Shown: piece after piece, positions 25,836 through 34,590 of the stretch
Position numbering within the stretch: position 1 is the first letter of the stretch
Layout: every line of letters begins with the position of its first letter
Assembly: GCF_038024035.1 (NCBI RefSeq)
Contig: NZ_CP150664.1
Coordinates: forward strand, 124,001-188,000
Source: Polaribacter pacificus
Lineage (GTDB): Bacteria; Bacteroidota; Bacteroidia; Flavobacteriales; Flavobacteriaceae
Reading direction: 5' to 3'
DNA: 64,000 nucleotides
Translations under genes and position numbers: made by a program
Notes under the pieces: model-generated
Told to the model about the DNA's origin: nothing
Seen by the model: only the letters and a program-made list of their open reading frames with translations
Database searches by the model: none

Positions 25836-27533
25836 ATGTGTGGTATTTCTGGGATAATAGGCAGTGGTTTTAATCGTGATTTACTATCGAAAATGATAGA
25901 AATCCAACAGCATAGAGGACCAGATAGTTCTGGTGAATATGTTAGGGATGGAGCCTGCTTGGGCCATAATAGATTGTCAATAATAGACCTGTCAGAAGCA
26001 GCCAATCAGCCTTTTTTTGATACTACAGAGCGATACATAATCGTTTTTAATGGTGAAATTTATAACTATTTAGAATTAAAATCAGAATTAGAGTACAATT
26101 TTAAAACGAATTCAGATACAGAAGTTCTTTTAGCGGCCTATATTAAATGGGGAAAAGATTGTTTACATAAATTAAATGGAATGTTTTCGTTTGCAATTTG
26201 GGATTCAACCGAGAAAAAACTTTTTGCTGCTCGAGATAGATTTGGTGTAAAACCTCTTTATTATCACCACTCAGAAGAAACTTTCTACTTTGCTTCAGAA
26301 ATCAAAACATTACATGCTGCTGGTGTTCAAAAAGCACCAAATGAAAAAGTTTGGGCAAGTTATTTTGTTTATGGAAGTTATGGAATGCCCAACGAAACTT
26401 TTTGGAAAGATATACATCAATTACCAGGAGGTCACTGGTTAGAATTTGAGAACAATCAAATTAAAATTGAAAAGTGGTACGTATTTGAAGAAGAAATAAA
26501 AAAGTATCAAAAAAAGAAAAGTTATGATGCCGTAAAATCTGAATACACAGCTCTGTTAAAAGATAGCATAGAACTAAGGTTTCGATCAGATGTTCCTGTC
26601 GGGTTTAATGTGAGTGGGGGCTTGGATAGCTCGGCTCTTTTAGCTTTTGTAAATCTACTTGGCAAGGAAAAAAGCAACATTAATGCCTATACATTTTTTA
26701 CAAATGATAAACGTTATGATGAGCTTCCTTGGGTAGAAGAAATGATTTCACTCACAAAAAATCCACTAAAAAGGGTTTTATTACAAGCAAAAGAAGTTAA
26801 GGAATTAGCAAAAAAAATAAACAGTTATCAAGATGAACCTTATGGAGGCTTACCAACCTTAGCCTATTCAAAAATATTCCAAAAAGCAAGAGAGGATGGT
26901 GTTTTGGTTTTGTTAGACGGTCAAGGAATGGATGAGCAATGGGCAGGCTATGATTATTATGTAAAAAAAACAGGAAGTTTAATTCAAGGCGTCAACAGAT
27001 CTCCATTTCGTAAAAATGTCCTTTCAGATTATCTAATAAACCTAGCTGAAAAACCAGCGTATCCTAAACCATTTGAGGATGATTTGTTAAATTTACAATT
27101 TAGAGATTTATTTTACACAAAAATCCCTAGAGCTTTAAGGTTTAATGATCGAATATCGATGACTTATGGTACTGAATTAAGGGAGCCTTTCTTAGATTAT
27201 AGATTGGTAGAGTTGGCTTTTTCTCAACCAATTGAGTATAAAATTAAGGCTGGAGTTCAAAAAAGCATGTTACGAGAAATCGTATCAGAGTATTTAAGTG
27301 ACTCAATCAGTTACGCACCAAAAAGACCCCTACAAACACCCCAAAGAGAATGGTTATGTAAAGAATTAAAAGACTTTGTATGGCAAGAAATAAATGATAT
27401 TGAACATTCAAAATTTGCAAACTGGTTTGATATTAAATCATTGAAGCAAGAATACAATAGCTTTTTAGAAGGAGATAATGATTCAAGCTTTCATATCTGG
27501 CAATGGATAAATTTTAATATGTTGAATAAATAA
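25836..27533 (+). CDS. asnB: Asparagine synthase (glutamine-hydrolysing)-type amidotransferase
   Basis: A 565-residue AsnB-family protein. The class II glutamine amidotransferase domain keeps the N-terminal nucleophile (MCGISGI; Cys2 after Met removal) and QHRGPD, HNRLSIIDLS and FNGEIYNY. The C-terminal ATP pyrophosphatase domain has SGGLDSSAL. In Gram-negative O-antigen clusters such proteins can amidate the carboxylate of a uronic or nonulosonic sugar rather than aspartate. Its position 7 bp after neuA supports that role here (inference). A true asparagine synthetase cannot be excluded from sequence alone. Confidence 0.85.
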   Translation: MCGISGIIGSGFNRDLLSKMIEIQQHRGPDSSGEYVRDGACLGHNRLSIIDLSEAANQPFFDTTERYIIVFNGEIYNYLELKSELEYNFKTNSDTEVLLAAYIKWGKDCLHKLNGMFSFAIWDSTEKKLFAARDRFGVKPLYYHHSEETFYFASEIKTLHAAGVQKAPNEKVWASYFVYGSYGMPNETFWKDIHQLPGGHWLEFENNQIKIEKWYVFEEEIKKYQKKKSYDAVKSEYTALLKDSIELRFRSDVPVGFNVSGGLDSSALLAFVNLLGKEKSNINAYTFFTNDKRYDELPWVEEMISLTKNPLKRVLLQAKEVKELAKKINSYQDEPYGGLPTLAYSKIFQKAREDGVLVLLDGQGMDEQWAGYDYYVKKTGSLIQGVNRSPFRKNVLSDYLINLAEKPAYPKPFEDDLLNLQFRDLFYTKIPRALRFNDRISMTYGTELREPFLDYRLVELAFSQPIEYKIKAGVQKSMLREIVSEYLSDSISYAPKRPLQTPQREWLCKELKDFVWQEINDIEHSKFANWFDIKSLKQEYNSFLEGDNDSSFHIWQWINFNMLNK

Positions 27534-27534
27534 G

Positions 27535-28953
27535 ATGAAGATATTGTTTTTAGTACCTGATGGTGTAGGAATACGAAACTATTTGTATTCAGATTTAATT
27601 CCTGAATTAAGAAGTTGTAATGCAGAAATTTGTTTGTATCACAAAGTGTCTAAATCTGCGATAAAAGAAATCGAAATTGTTCATAAAATTAAAATTGAAA
27701 ACAAAGAAATTTCTGATTTAAATGAAACTTTCTATTTAAAGTTTCTTAGAGAATCGACAGCTTATGCGCGATTGATTTACTTTAAAGATTTTTTAAAAAA
27801 TAAAACAATACTTAATTTTTGGGGTAAAAATCCTACATCTTTTAAGCTAAAAGCATTCTATTTTTCATGCAAAACATTGGGAACTTATTTATCTAAAAAT
27901 TACAATTTACTTAGGAGGTATGAATTAAAATATGAAGAAAAAATAAAAACAACAAAGGCATATCAAAAAGCAAAAGAAGATTTAAAGATATTACAGCCAG
28001 ATTTTATTATCAACCTTCACCAAAGAGCGCCAATAACTACACCAGTAATACTAGCAGCACAAGAATTAAGAATTAAAAACAGTACCGTGATTTTTTCTTG
28101 GGACAATATTCCTAAAGGAAGATTAATCTGTAGACCAGATATGTATTTTGTTTGGTCAGAGTTAATGAAAAAACAACTATGTCTTTTATACAAAGAAATT
28201 TCTCCTGAGAGTGTATATATTGTTGGTTCACCTCAATTCGAATTTTATAAAAAGAAAGAGTTTCAACAAAGTAAAGAAGCCTTTTTTCGTCAGTATAAGT
28301 TAGATACCTCCAAAAAAACGATTTGTTTTTCTGGTGATGATAAATTAACAACACCCTATGATCAATTTTTTTTAGAAGATTTATGTTCTTCTATACAAGA
28401 GTTTCCAAAAAATGAACGTCCCCAGATTATTTTTAGAAGATGTCCTGTTGATTTTAGCGATCGGTATGATTTCGTTTTAGAAAAGTATAAAAATGATATT
28501 GTTATTGTTAATCCAGATTGGCGAGTAGAAACCCCTTCTCAAGAAACAAATTTTACAATGATATATCCTGCCTATACTGATATTTCTCTTTTAGTGAATA
28601 CTTGTTTGCATTCTGATGTTGTTGTAAATCTAGGAAGCACTATGGCTCATGATTTTGCCGTTTTTGACAAACCATGTTTGTATGTAAATTATAATCCAAA
28701 GCGTGATGAAAATTGGTCAGTTGAGATGCTTTATCAATTTGAACATTTTAAAAGTATGGAAAACCTTGATGCCGTTGGTTGGGTTAATACACCTTCAGAA
28801 CTTTACCCATTATTAAAAATAGCTTTAAGCACGCCTGATTTGATTGCTAAAGAAAGAAAGCAATGGTTAAAAAAAATAATACAACATCCTCTTGAGAAAA
28901 ATTCAATAAATTTAGCAACCCAAATTTTAGAAAAATGCACATCTGCTTCTTAA
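27535..28953 (+). CDS. Putative GT-B glycosyltransferase (CDP-glycerol-transferase-like)
   Basis: A 472-residue protein I do not assign to a characterised family. It begins with a Rossmann strand (MKILFLVPDGVGIRNYLYS). It has INLHQRAP, VIFSWDNIPKGRL, MYFVWSELMKKQL, VYIVGSPQFEFY and, in the second half, VVVNLGSTMAHDFAVFDKPCLYVNY. That last stretch is the donor-site pattern of capsule GT-B enzymes related to CDP-glycerol glycerophosphotransferases. It directly follows neuA-asnB and overlaps the next gene by 19 bp. Its position makes it a candidate for the transferase that uses the CMP-activated acid, which is speculative. Confidence 0.6.
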   Translation: MKILFLVPDGVGIRNYLYSDLIPELRSCNAEICLYHKVSKSAIKEIEIVHKIKIENKEISDLNETFYLKFLRESTAYARLIYFKDFLKNKTILNFWGKNPTSFKLKAFYFSCKTLGTYLSKNYNLLRRYELKYEEKIKTTKAYQKAKEDLKILQPDFIINLHQRAPITTPVILAAQELRIKNSTVIFSWDNIPKGRLICRPDMYFVWSELMKKQLCLLYKEISPESVYIVGSPQFEFYKKKEFQQSKEAFFRQYKLDTSKKTICFSGDDKLTTPYDQFFLEDLCSSIQEFPKNERPQIIFRRCPVDFSDRYDFVLEKYKNDIVIVNPDWRVETPSQETNFTMIYPAYTDISLLVNTCLHSDVVVNLGSTMAHDFAVFDKPCLYVNYNPKRDENWSVEMLYQFEHFKSMENLDAVGWVNTPSELYPLLKIALSTPDLIAKERKQWLKKIIQHPLEKNSINLATQILEKCTSAS

Positions 28954-30068
28954 CACATGAATTTCCTACAAAAAATTTGAACGGTGGAGGAATCGGTTCT
29001 TTCGTTAAGTTTTTAGGAGAAAAACTAGTTGAGAATGACATCGTGGTTTCTGTAATTGGTTTTTACAATGTGCCCTCAGAACAATTAGAGAGCGTTGATG
29101 GAATTAGTGTTTATAGGTTGCCAAGGTCTCGATGGAAGTTTGCGAGGTTTTATGATAACACAAAACGTCTTTTAAAAAAGATAGACGAAATAAATGAGAT
29201 TAATACAATAGATATTGTTGAAGGTAGTGAATTAAATTTTGCTTTTTTTTCTAAAAAAACACCCTATAAAAAAATAATTAGATTACATGGCGGACATCAT
29301 TTTTTTGCAAAAGAATTAGGAAAAAAACCAGCTCTTTGGAGAGGGTATCAGGAAAAAGCATCCTTTTCCAGGGCGGATGGTTTTATTGCGGTTAGTAATT
29401 ATGTAGGAACTCAAACAAAAAAATATTTAAATTTAAATTTTAAATTCACAACCATCTATAATTCAGTAGATTTTACAAAGTTTAAACGGAATACTTCTAC
29501 TAAACTTAAAAAGAATACTTTATTGTTTGTTGGCACTATTTGTGAAAAAAAGGGAGTTCGACAGTTGGTGCAAGCAATTCCAATGATAAAAAAACAATTT
29601 CCAGATGTTGTTTTAAATATCATAGGTAGAGATTGGAAGTTTCTAGACGGAAGTTCATACATAGAATATTTAAAAAGTTTTGTTTTACAAGAAGATAAAG
29701 AATCTATACATATAATTGGACCAAAACCTCATTCAGAAATACCTTTATATATAGCAGAGGCTGATGTTTGTGTATATCCATCTCATATGGAAGCAATGCC
29801 AATCGCATGGATTGAGGCGTTGGTAATGGGGAAAAAAGTTGTTGCCAGTCGAATAGGTCCAGCATTAGAGCTTATTAAAGACAAAGAAACAGCTTTGTTA
29901 GTAGATCCGTATTCTTCAGAGGATATTGCCAATAAAATTATTGAGGTGTTAAGCAATGCTAAAGAAGCCCAAATAAGAGCAGACAATTCAAGTAAAGATA
30001 TGTTGCTAAGGTTTAACCCAGAAGAGATCGTATTTCAAAATATTAATTTTTATAAATCTATGTTATAA
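28935..30068 (+). CDS. Glycosyltransferase family 4 protein
   Basis: A 377-residue retaining GT-B glycosyltransferase. The N-terminal HICFLTHEFPTKNLNGGGIGSFV has the family's glycine-rich acceptor-side loop. The C-terminal half has TIYNSVDFTKF, LLFVGTICEKKGVRQL and the EX7E region PSHMEAMPIAWIEALVMGKKVVAS. The start at 28935 lies inside the previous gene (19-bp overlap), which suggests translational coupling. Sugar specificity is unknown. Confidence 0.88.
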   Translation: MHICFLTHEFPTKNLNGGGIGSFVKFLGEKLVENDIVVSVIGFYNVPSEQLESVDGISVYRLPRSRWKFARFYDNTKRLLKKIDEINEINTIDIVEGSELNFAFFSKKTPYKKIIRLHGGHHFFAKELGKKPALWRGYQEKASFSRADGFIAVSNYVGTQTKKYLNLNFKFTTIYNSVDFTKFKRNTSTKLKKNTLLFVGTICEKKGVRQLVQAIPMIKKQFPDVVLNIIGRDWKFLDGSSYIEYLKSFVLQEDKESIHIIGPKPHSEIPLYIAEADVCVYPSHMEAMPIAWIEALVMGKKVVASRIGPALELIKDKETALLVDPYSSEDIANKIIEVLSNAKEAQIRADNSSKDMLLRFNPEEIVFQNINFYKSML

Positions 30069-30074
30069 ACATAT

Positions 30075-31190
30075 ATGAAATTTGGAATTATAACACATGT
30101 AGAGCATAAAATAAAAGGCAAAGATCTATTTGCTTATGAACCTTATGTAAGAGAAATGAATTTATGGGCAAAATATGTCGATGAAATTATAATTCTAGCA
30201 CCAAAATCAAAAGAAAAAAAAATAACAAATATTGAAACACCATATAGGCATTCAAAAATAAAATTTATTGAGATTCCGAGTTTTAACTTAACAACTTTTA
30301 ACAATAGTCTTATATCACTTAAAGTAATTCCAAAAATTTGTATTCAAATTTATAAAGTGATGAAATCAGCAGATCACATTCATTTGCGTTGCCCAGGAAA
30401 TATAGGTTTATTAGGTTGTTTTGTTCAAATATTTTTTCCGTCAAAACCAAAAACAGTAAAATATGCTGGTAATTGGGATCCAAAAAGCAAACAACCGCTA
30501 AGTTATAGACTTCAAAAGTGGATTTTATCAAATACTTTTTTAACTAAAAATTGTAAGGTTTTGATCTATGGAGAATGGAAAAATCAGTCTAAAAATAGTA
30601 TTCCTTTTTTTACAGCATCTTACTCAGATAATGAAATTATAGCTATTGAAGCTAAAAATTTTAAGAGTAAGATTAGATTGTTATTTGTTGGTAATTTTAG
30701 TATTGGTAAACAGCCATTATTAACTGTTAAGGTTGCAGAAATACTAATAAATAAAGGGTATGACATTCAGTTAGATATGTTTGGTGATGGAGCAAGATTT
30801 AATATTGTTAAAGAGTATATTTTAAAAAATAAATTGAGTGAAAATGTTCTATTACATGGCAATCAGCCAAAAGAAGTTGTAAAAAAGGCTTTTCAAGAAA
30901 GTCATTTTTTAGTTTTCATTTCTAAATCAGAAGGTTGGCCAAAAGTGGTTGCAGAAGCCATGTTTTGGGGTTGCTTGCCAATTGCATCAAAAGTTTCTTG
31001 TGTTCCATTTATGTTAGGAGAAGGAGAAAGAGGAAGTATTGTAAATGAAGATTTAGAAGAAATTGTTTTTGAATTAGAGACATACATAAATCAAAAAAAT
31101 AGGTATCTTGAAAAAGTAGTGAGTGCAAAAAAATGGTCTCAGAAATTTACCTTAGAAAAATTTGAAAAAGAAATTAAAAACTTTTTGTAA
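30075..31190 (+). CDS. Glycosyltransferase family 4 protein
   Basis: A 371-residue GT-B enzyme. N-terminal half with MKFGIITHVEHK and HIHLRCPGNIGLLG; donor domain with RLLFVGNFSIGKQPLL, LDMFGDGARFN and EX7E-type SKSEGWPKVVAEAMFWGCLPIAS. It starts 6 bp after its neighbour and its stop codon abuts the TTG start of the next gene. Specificity is unknown. Confidence 0.87.
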   Translation: MKFGIITHVEHKIKGKDLFAYEPYVREMNLWAKYVDEIIILAPKSKEKKITNIETPYRHSKIKFIEIPSFNLTTFNNSLISLKVIPKICIQIYKVMKSADHIHLRCPGNIGLLGCFVQIFFPSKPKTVKYAGNWDPKSKQPLSYRLQKWILSNTFLTKNCKVLIYGEWKNQSKNSIPFFTASYSDNEIIAIEAKNFKSKIRLLFVGNFSIGKQPLLTVKVAEILINKGYDIQLDMFGDGARFNIVKEYILKNKLSENVLLHGNQPKEVVKKAFQESHFLVFISKSEGWPKVVAEAMFWGCLPIASKVSCVPFMLGEGERGSIVNEDLEEIVFELETYINQKNRYLEKVVSAKKWSQKFTLEKFEKEIKNFL

Positions 31191-32264
31191 TTGAATAAAA
31201 TTGCTGTCATACAAATTATTGATTCACTCAGTGCGGGAGGGGCTGAAGTCTTGGCTGTCAATATAGCAAATGAGTTGGCTAAAAATGATGATGTGCATTC
31301 TTATTTATGCACAACTAGGGAAGAGGGCATTTTAAAAAAACAGCTGTCAGACAAAGTCTCCTACTTATTTTTAAAGCGTAAAAAGACGATAGATTTATCC
31401 TCAATTTATACATTACGACGATTTATAAAGAAGAATAATATTCAAATTATACACGCACATTCTTCTTCACTTTTAATAGCTGTTTTTGTTAAGCTTAGCT
31501 TTCCGAAAATTAAAATAGTATGGCATGATCATTATGGCAAAAATCTAAGTAAGCGTCCTTTATTTCCTGTAAAGCAAGCTTCTTTTTTTATAAATCATAT
31601 TTTTGCTGTTAATTATCAGCTTTTGAGTTGGGATTCTAAAAACCTCTTTTGTAAAAAAATAACTGTTCTGAATAATTTTCCATCATTTAATAATGAAAAC
31701 CTACAAACAAACTTGTTTGGTAATCATGGAAAAAGAATTGTTTGTATGGCTGCTTTTAGACCTCAAAAAGATCATATAAATTTATTAGAGGCTTTTCGTA
31801 TTTTTAACGAAGATTACCCCGATTGGTCACTTCACTTGATAGGTAATGATCATGAAGATGCATACTCTTTGATGTTAAAGAACTACATCAAAATTAATAA
31901 CCTTGTAAATAAAGTGTATATATATGGAGTTAAATCAGATATTAAGCATATTTTGTCACAAGCAAGTTTAGGTGTTTTATCATCAAAATCAGAAGGCCTT
32001 CCTATTGCTCTTTTAGAGTATGGATTGGCCCATTTACCAGTTCTGGTTACTGATGTTGGAGCTTGTTCACTTGTCGTAAAGAAAAAGGAGGCTTTGGTGC
32101 CTCCAGAAAACAGTGAATTATTTGCAAAATCTTTGGTAAAATTGATAAGCAATCAAGGCCTTTTAAATGAAGTTGCAGATAATCTCTCTAAAGAAGTGAA
32201 TAAAAAATACAATAAAAAATCTATAATCAAGGAAGTGATTAGAGTCTATAAAATTTATGTTTAA
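31191..32264 (+). CDS. Glycosyltransferase family 4 protein (TTG start)
   Basis: A 357-residue GT-B glycosyltransferase. The N-terminus VIQIIDSLSAGGAEVLAVNIA is the classic GT4 opening. The donor domain has VCMAAFRPQKDHINLL, LIGNDHED and SKSEGLPIALLEYGLAHLPVLVTDVGA. TTG at 31191, immediately after the previous stop, is the only start that preserves this N-terminus. It overlaps the next gene by 8 bp. Confidence 0.87.
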   Translation: MNKIAVIQIIDSLSAGGAEVLAVNIANELAKNDDVHSYLCTTREEGILKKQLSDKVSYLFLKRKKTIDLSSIYTLRRFIKKNNIQIIHAHSSSLLIAVFVKLSFPKIKIVWHDHYGKNLSKRPLFPVKQASFFINHIFAVNYQLLSWDSKNLFCKKITVLNNFPSFNNENLQTNLFGNHGKRIVCMAAFRPQKDHINLLEAFRIFNEDYPDWSLHLIGNDHEDAYSLMLKNYIKINNLVNKVYIYGVKSDIKHILSQASLGVLSSKSEGLPIALLEYGLAHLPVLVTDVGACSLVVKKKEALVPPENSELFAKSLVKLISNQGLLNEVADNLSKEVNKKYNKKSIIKEVIRVYKIYV

Positions 32265-33585
32265 TTATATATCAAATAACAGATTATTTTTTATTGTTGC
32301 CCACCTAATTATTGGGTATTTGGCTACTTTCGATGTTTTTGCAAAACCATTTGGGTTTACTACAATTATAGTAGGGATTTTGGTGGTTCTTTTCACGTCC
32401 AACAAAAACGAAGAAGCATTTAAAGCATCATGCTATATTGTTGGAGTAGGTGTTTTTGCCAGGATGATTAGTGGGTTTCCAACCTATGAAGCGGGTAAAT
32501 ATGCCATTATGATTTTTTTAATTCTCGGTGTATTTGTGGGTGAAGTTAAACAGAAGTTTTCTTTATCATTTGTTTTTTATTTACTTTTATTACTCTTGGG
32601 GATTGTTTTAACCGAAGTTCCTGTAGGAGAGTCTATTAGAAAAGCAATTGCATTTAATTTAACAGGTCCATTTTTATTAGGTATATCGGCTCTTTATTTT
32701 TTTAAGAGAGTGATGACAATAGAACAAGTTTACCAAGGGCTTTTCATAATGTTATTACCTCTTTTTTCTTTAGTCACTTATCTTTATTTTGTAACACCAA
32801 ATTTAGAGGATATCATTTTTGGAGGGGGAGCTAATTTTGATACTTCTGGAGGTTTTGGTCCTAATCAAGTCGCAACAGCTATTGGAATTGGAATCTTTAT
32901 TATTGCGATTAATATTCTGACTAAAAGAAAAATCACTGGGTTTATTGCTTTAGATATTATTTTTTTAATGTATTTTATTTACCGAGGATTATTAACTTTT
33001 TCTCGTGGTGGAATATTGACAGGAGCTGCAGCCATATTGGTTTTTGCCTTTTTTTATATCTTAAATCAAAAGGCTTCTTTTAAATTGTTAGTTAGGTATT
33101 CTGGAGTGACAATTTTTGCTTTAATTGGAATTTGGTTATACACTTCAAATGTAACGGGAGGGATGCTTTATAATAGATACGCAGGAAAGAATGCATTAGG
33201 AGTAAAGAAGAAAGATATAACATCAGGTAGAGCTCTTTTATTACAAGAACAAATGTCAAGTTTTATCTATAACCCTATGGGTATTGGTGTTGGAAATGGT
33301 AAATATAAAAGAGAGTTAAGTGAGAAAAGCGTAACTGCGGCTTCTCATAATGAAATAGGTAGATTGTTGGAAGAACACGGTTTAATCGGTCTGATATTAT
33401 TAATTCTTTTACTTTTTATTCCATTAGAAAATATTTGGTTTTCAAATAATTATCAGCGTGCTTTTTTAATCTCATTTTATGTTTTTTGGTTTTTCACAAT
33501 AAATCATTCTGCAATGCGGATTGCCTTTTCAGGTTTTGTATACGCGCTTAGTCTAATTAAAATTCAAATAAGTGAAGATGACTAA
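32257..33585 (+). CDS. O-antigen ligase / polymerase family membrane protein (WaaL/Wzy type)
   Basis: A 442-residue integral inner-membrane protein with about ten to twelve predicted helices. The Wzy_C/O-antigen ligase region shows LLTFSRGGILTGAAA, MGIGVGNGKYK and ASHNEIGRLLEEHGLIGLILL, where a conserved Arg and a periplasmic His are expected. Sequence alone does not separate polymerase from ligase. The presence of an ABC exporter and absence of Wzx or Wzz favours a ligase or another post-export role (inference). It overlaps genes on both sides (8 bp each). Confidence 0.85.
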   Translation: MFNYISNNRLFFIVAHLIIGYLATFDVFAKPFGFTTIIVGILVVLFTSNKNEEAFKASCYIVGVGVFARMISGFPTYEAGKYAIMIFLILGVFVGEVKQKFSLSFVFYLLLLLLGIVLTEVPVGESIRKAIAFNLTGPFLLGISALYFFKRVMTIEQVYQGLFIMLLPLFSLVTYLYFVTPNLEDIIFGGGANFDTSGGFGPNQVATAIGIGIFIIAINILTKRKITGFIALDIIFLMYFIYRGLLTFSRGGILTGAAAILVFAFFYILNQKASFKLLVRYSGVTIFALIGIWLYTSNVTGGMLYNRYAGKNALGVKKKDITSGRALLLQEQMSSFIYNPMGIGVGNGKYKRELSEKSVTAASHNEIGRLLEEHGLIGLILLILLLFIPLENIWFSNNYQRAFLISFYVFWFFTINHSAMRIAFSGFVYALSLIKIQISEDD

Positions 33586-34588
33586 GTCTGTTTTGTACAT
33601 TGGTAATAATTTGTCAAAAAAATCTGGTTACCCAACCACTCTAGAGACCTTGAGTGATCGCCTTGTTCAAGAAGGTTATAAACTTTATAAGTTTTCTGAC
33701 AAGGAGAATAAGTTGATTCGACTTTTGGATATGTGTTGGGCAGTTATAAGACTTCGGAAAGATATTGATTATGTAATGATAGATACCTTTAGTACCACAA
33801 ATTTTTATTTTTCTTGGCTAACTTCGCAAATTGCTCGTTTGTATAAATTGAGGTACATCCCTATATTACATGGAGGAAATTTACCACAAAGATTGGATAA
33901 AAGCCCAAGGCTTTCTAAGCAACTTTTTCAAAATTCATACATGAATATTGCTCCATCTAATTATTTAAAATATGAATTTGAGCAAAGAGGCTTTCAAGCA
34001 GAATTGATACCAAATATAGTAGAAGTTGAACAATTAAAATTTAAACATAGAAAGAATTTGACTCCAAGTTTGTTGTGGGTTAGGTCTTTTAGAACGCTGT
34101 ACAATCCCATGATGGCAATTGAGGTTTTACATCATCTAACTAAGGAGTACCCTAAAGCAAGACTTTGTATGGTTGGACCAGTAAACGATAGTTCTTTTGA
34201 CTTAGTTTTAGAATTAGTTAAAAAATATGATTTAAAAAATAATGTTGAATTTACTGGAATTTTATCTAAAGAAGATTGGTTTAAAAAAGCTGAAGAATTT
34301 GATTTTTTTATTAATACAACAAATTTTGATAACACACCCATTAGTATTCTAGAGGCAATGGGACTTGGTTTAGTTATTGTAAGCACCAATGCAGGAGGTA
34401 TGCCATATTTAATTGAAAATGGTCATGATGGAGTATTAGTAGATAAAGGAGATTCAGAACAAATGGCTGCAGAAATCATAAAATTAATAAGAGGCGAGAA
34501 GTTAGAGATTAGTGTAAATGCAAGAGAGAAAGTAATGCGATTTGGTTGGGGTTTTATTAGAAATCAATGGATAAAAGTTTTGCGTTAA
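33578..34588 (+). CDS. Glycosyltransferase family 4 protein
   Basis: A 336-residue GT-B glycosyltransferase: SVLYIGNNLSKKSGYPTTLE at the N-terminus, SLLWVRSFRTLYNPMMAIEVL and LCMVGPVND in the donor half, and NTPISILEAMGLGLVIVSTNAGG around the EX7E position. ATG 33578 is preferred over GTG 33572. It overlaps the O-antigen ligase gene by 8 bp. Specificity is unknown. Confidence 0.87.
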   Translation: MTKSVLYIGNNLSKKSGYPTTLETLSDRLVQEGYKLYKFSDKENKLIRLLDMCWAVIRLRKDIDYVMIDTFSTTNFYFSWLTSQIARLYKLRYIPILHGGNLPQRLDKSPRLSKQLFQNSYMNIAPSNYLKYEFEQRGFQAELIPNIVEVEQLKFKHRKNLTPSLLWVRSFRTLYNPMMAIEVLHHLTKEYPKARLCMVGPVNDSSFDLVLELVKKYDLKNNVEFTGILSKEDWFKKAEEFDFFINTTNFDNTPISILEAMGLGLVIVSTNAGGMPYLIENGHDGVLVDKGDSEQMAAEIIKLIRGEKLEISVNAREKVMRFGWGFIRNQWIKVLR

Positions 34589-34590
34589 TT

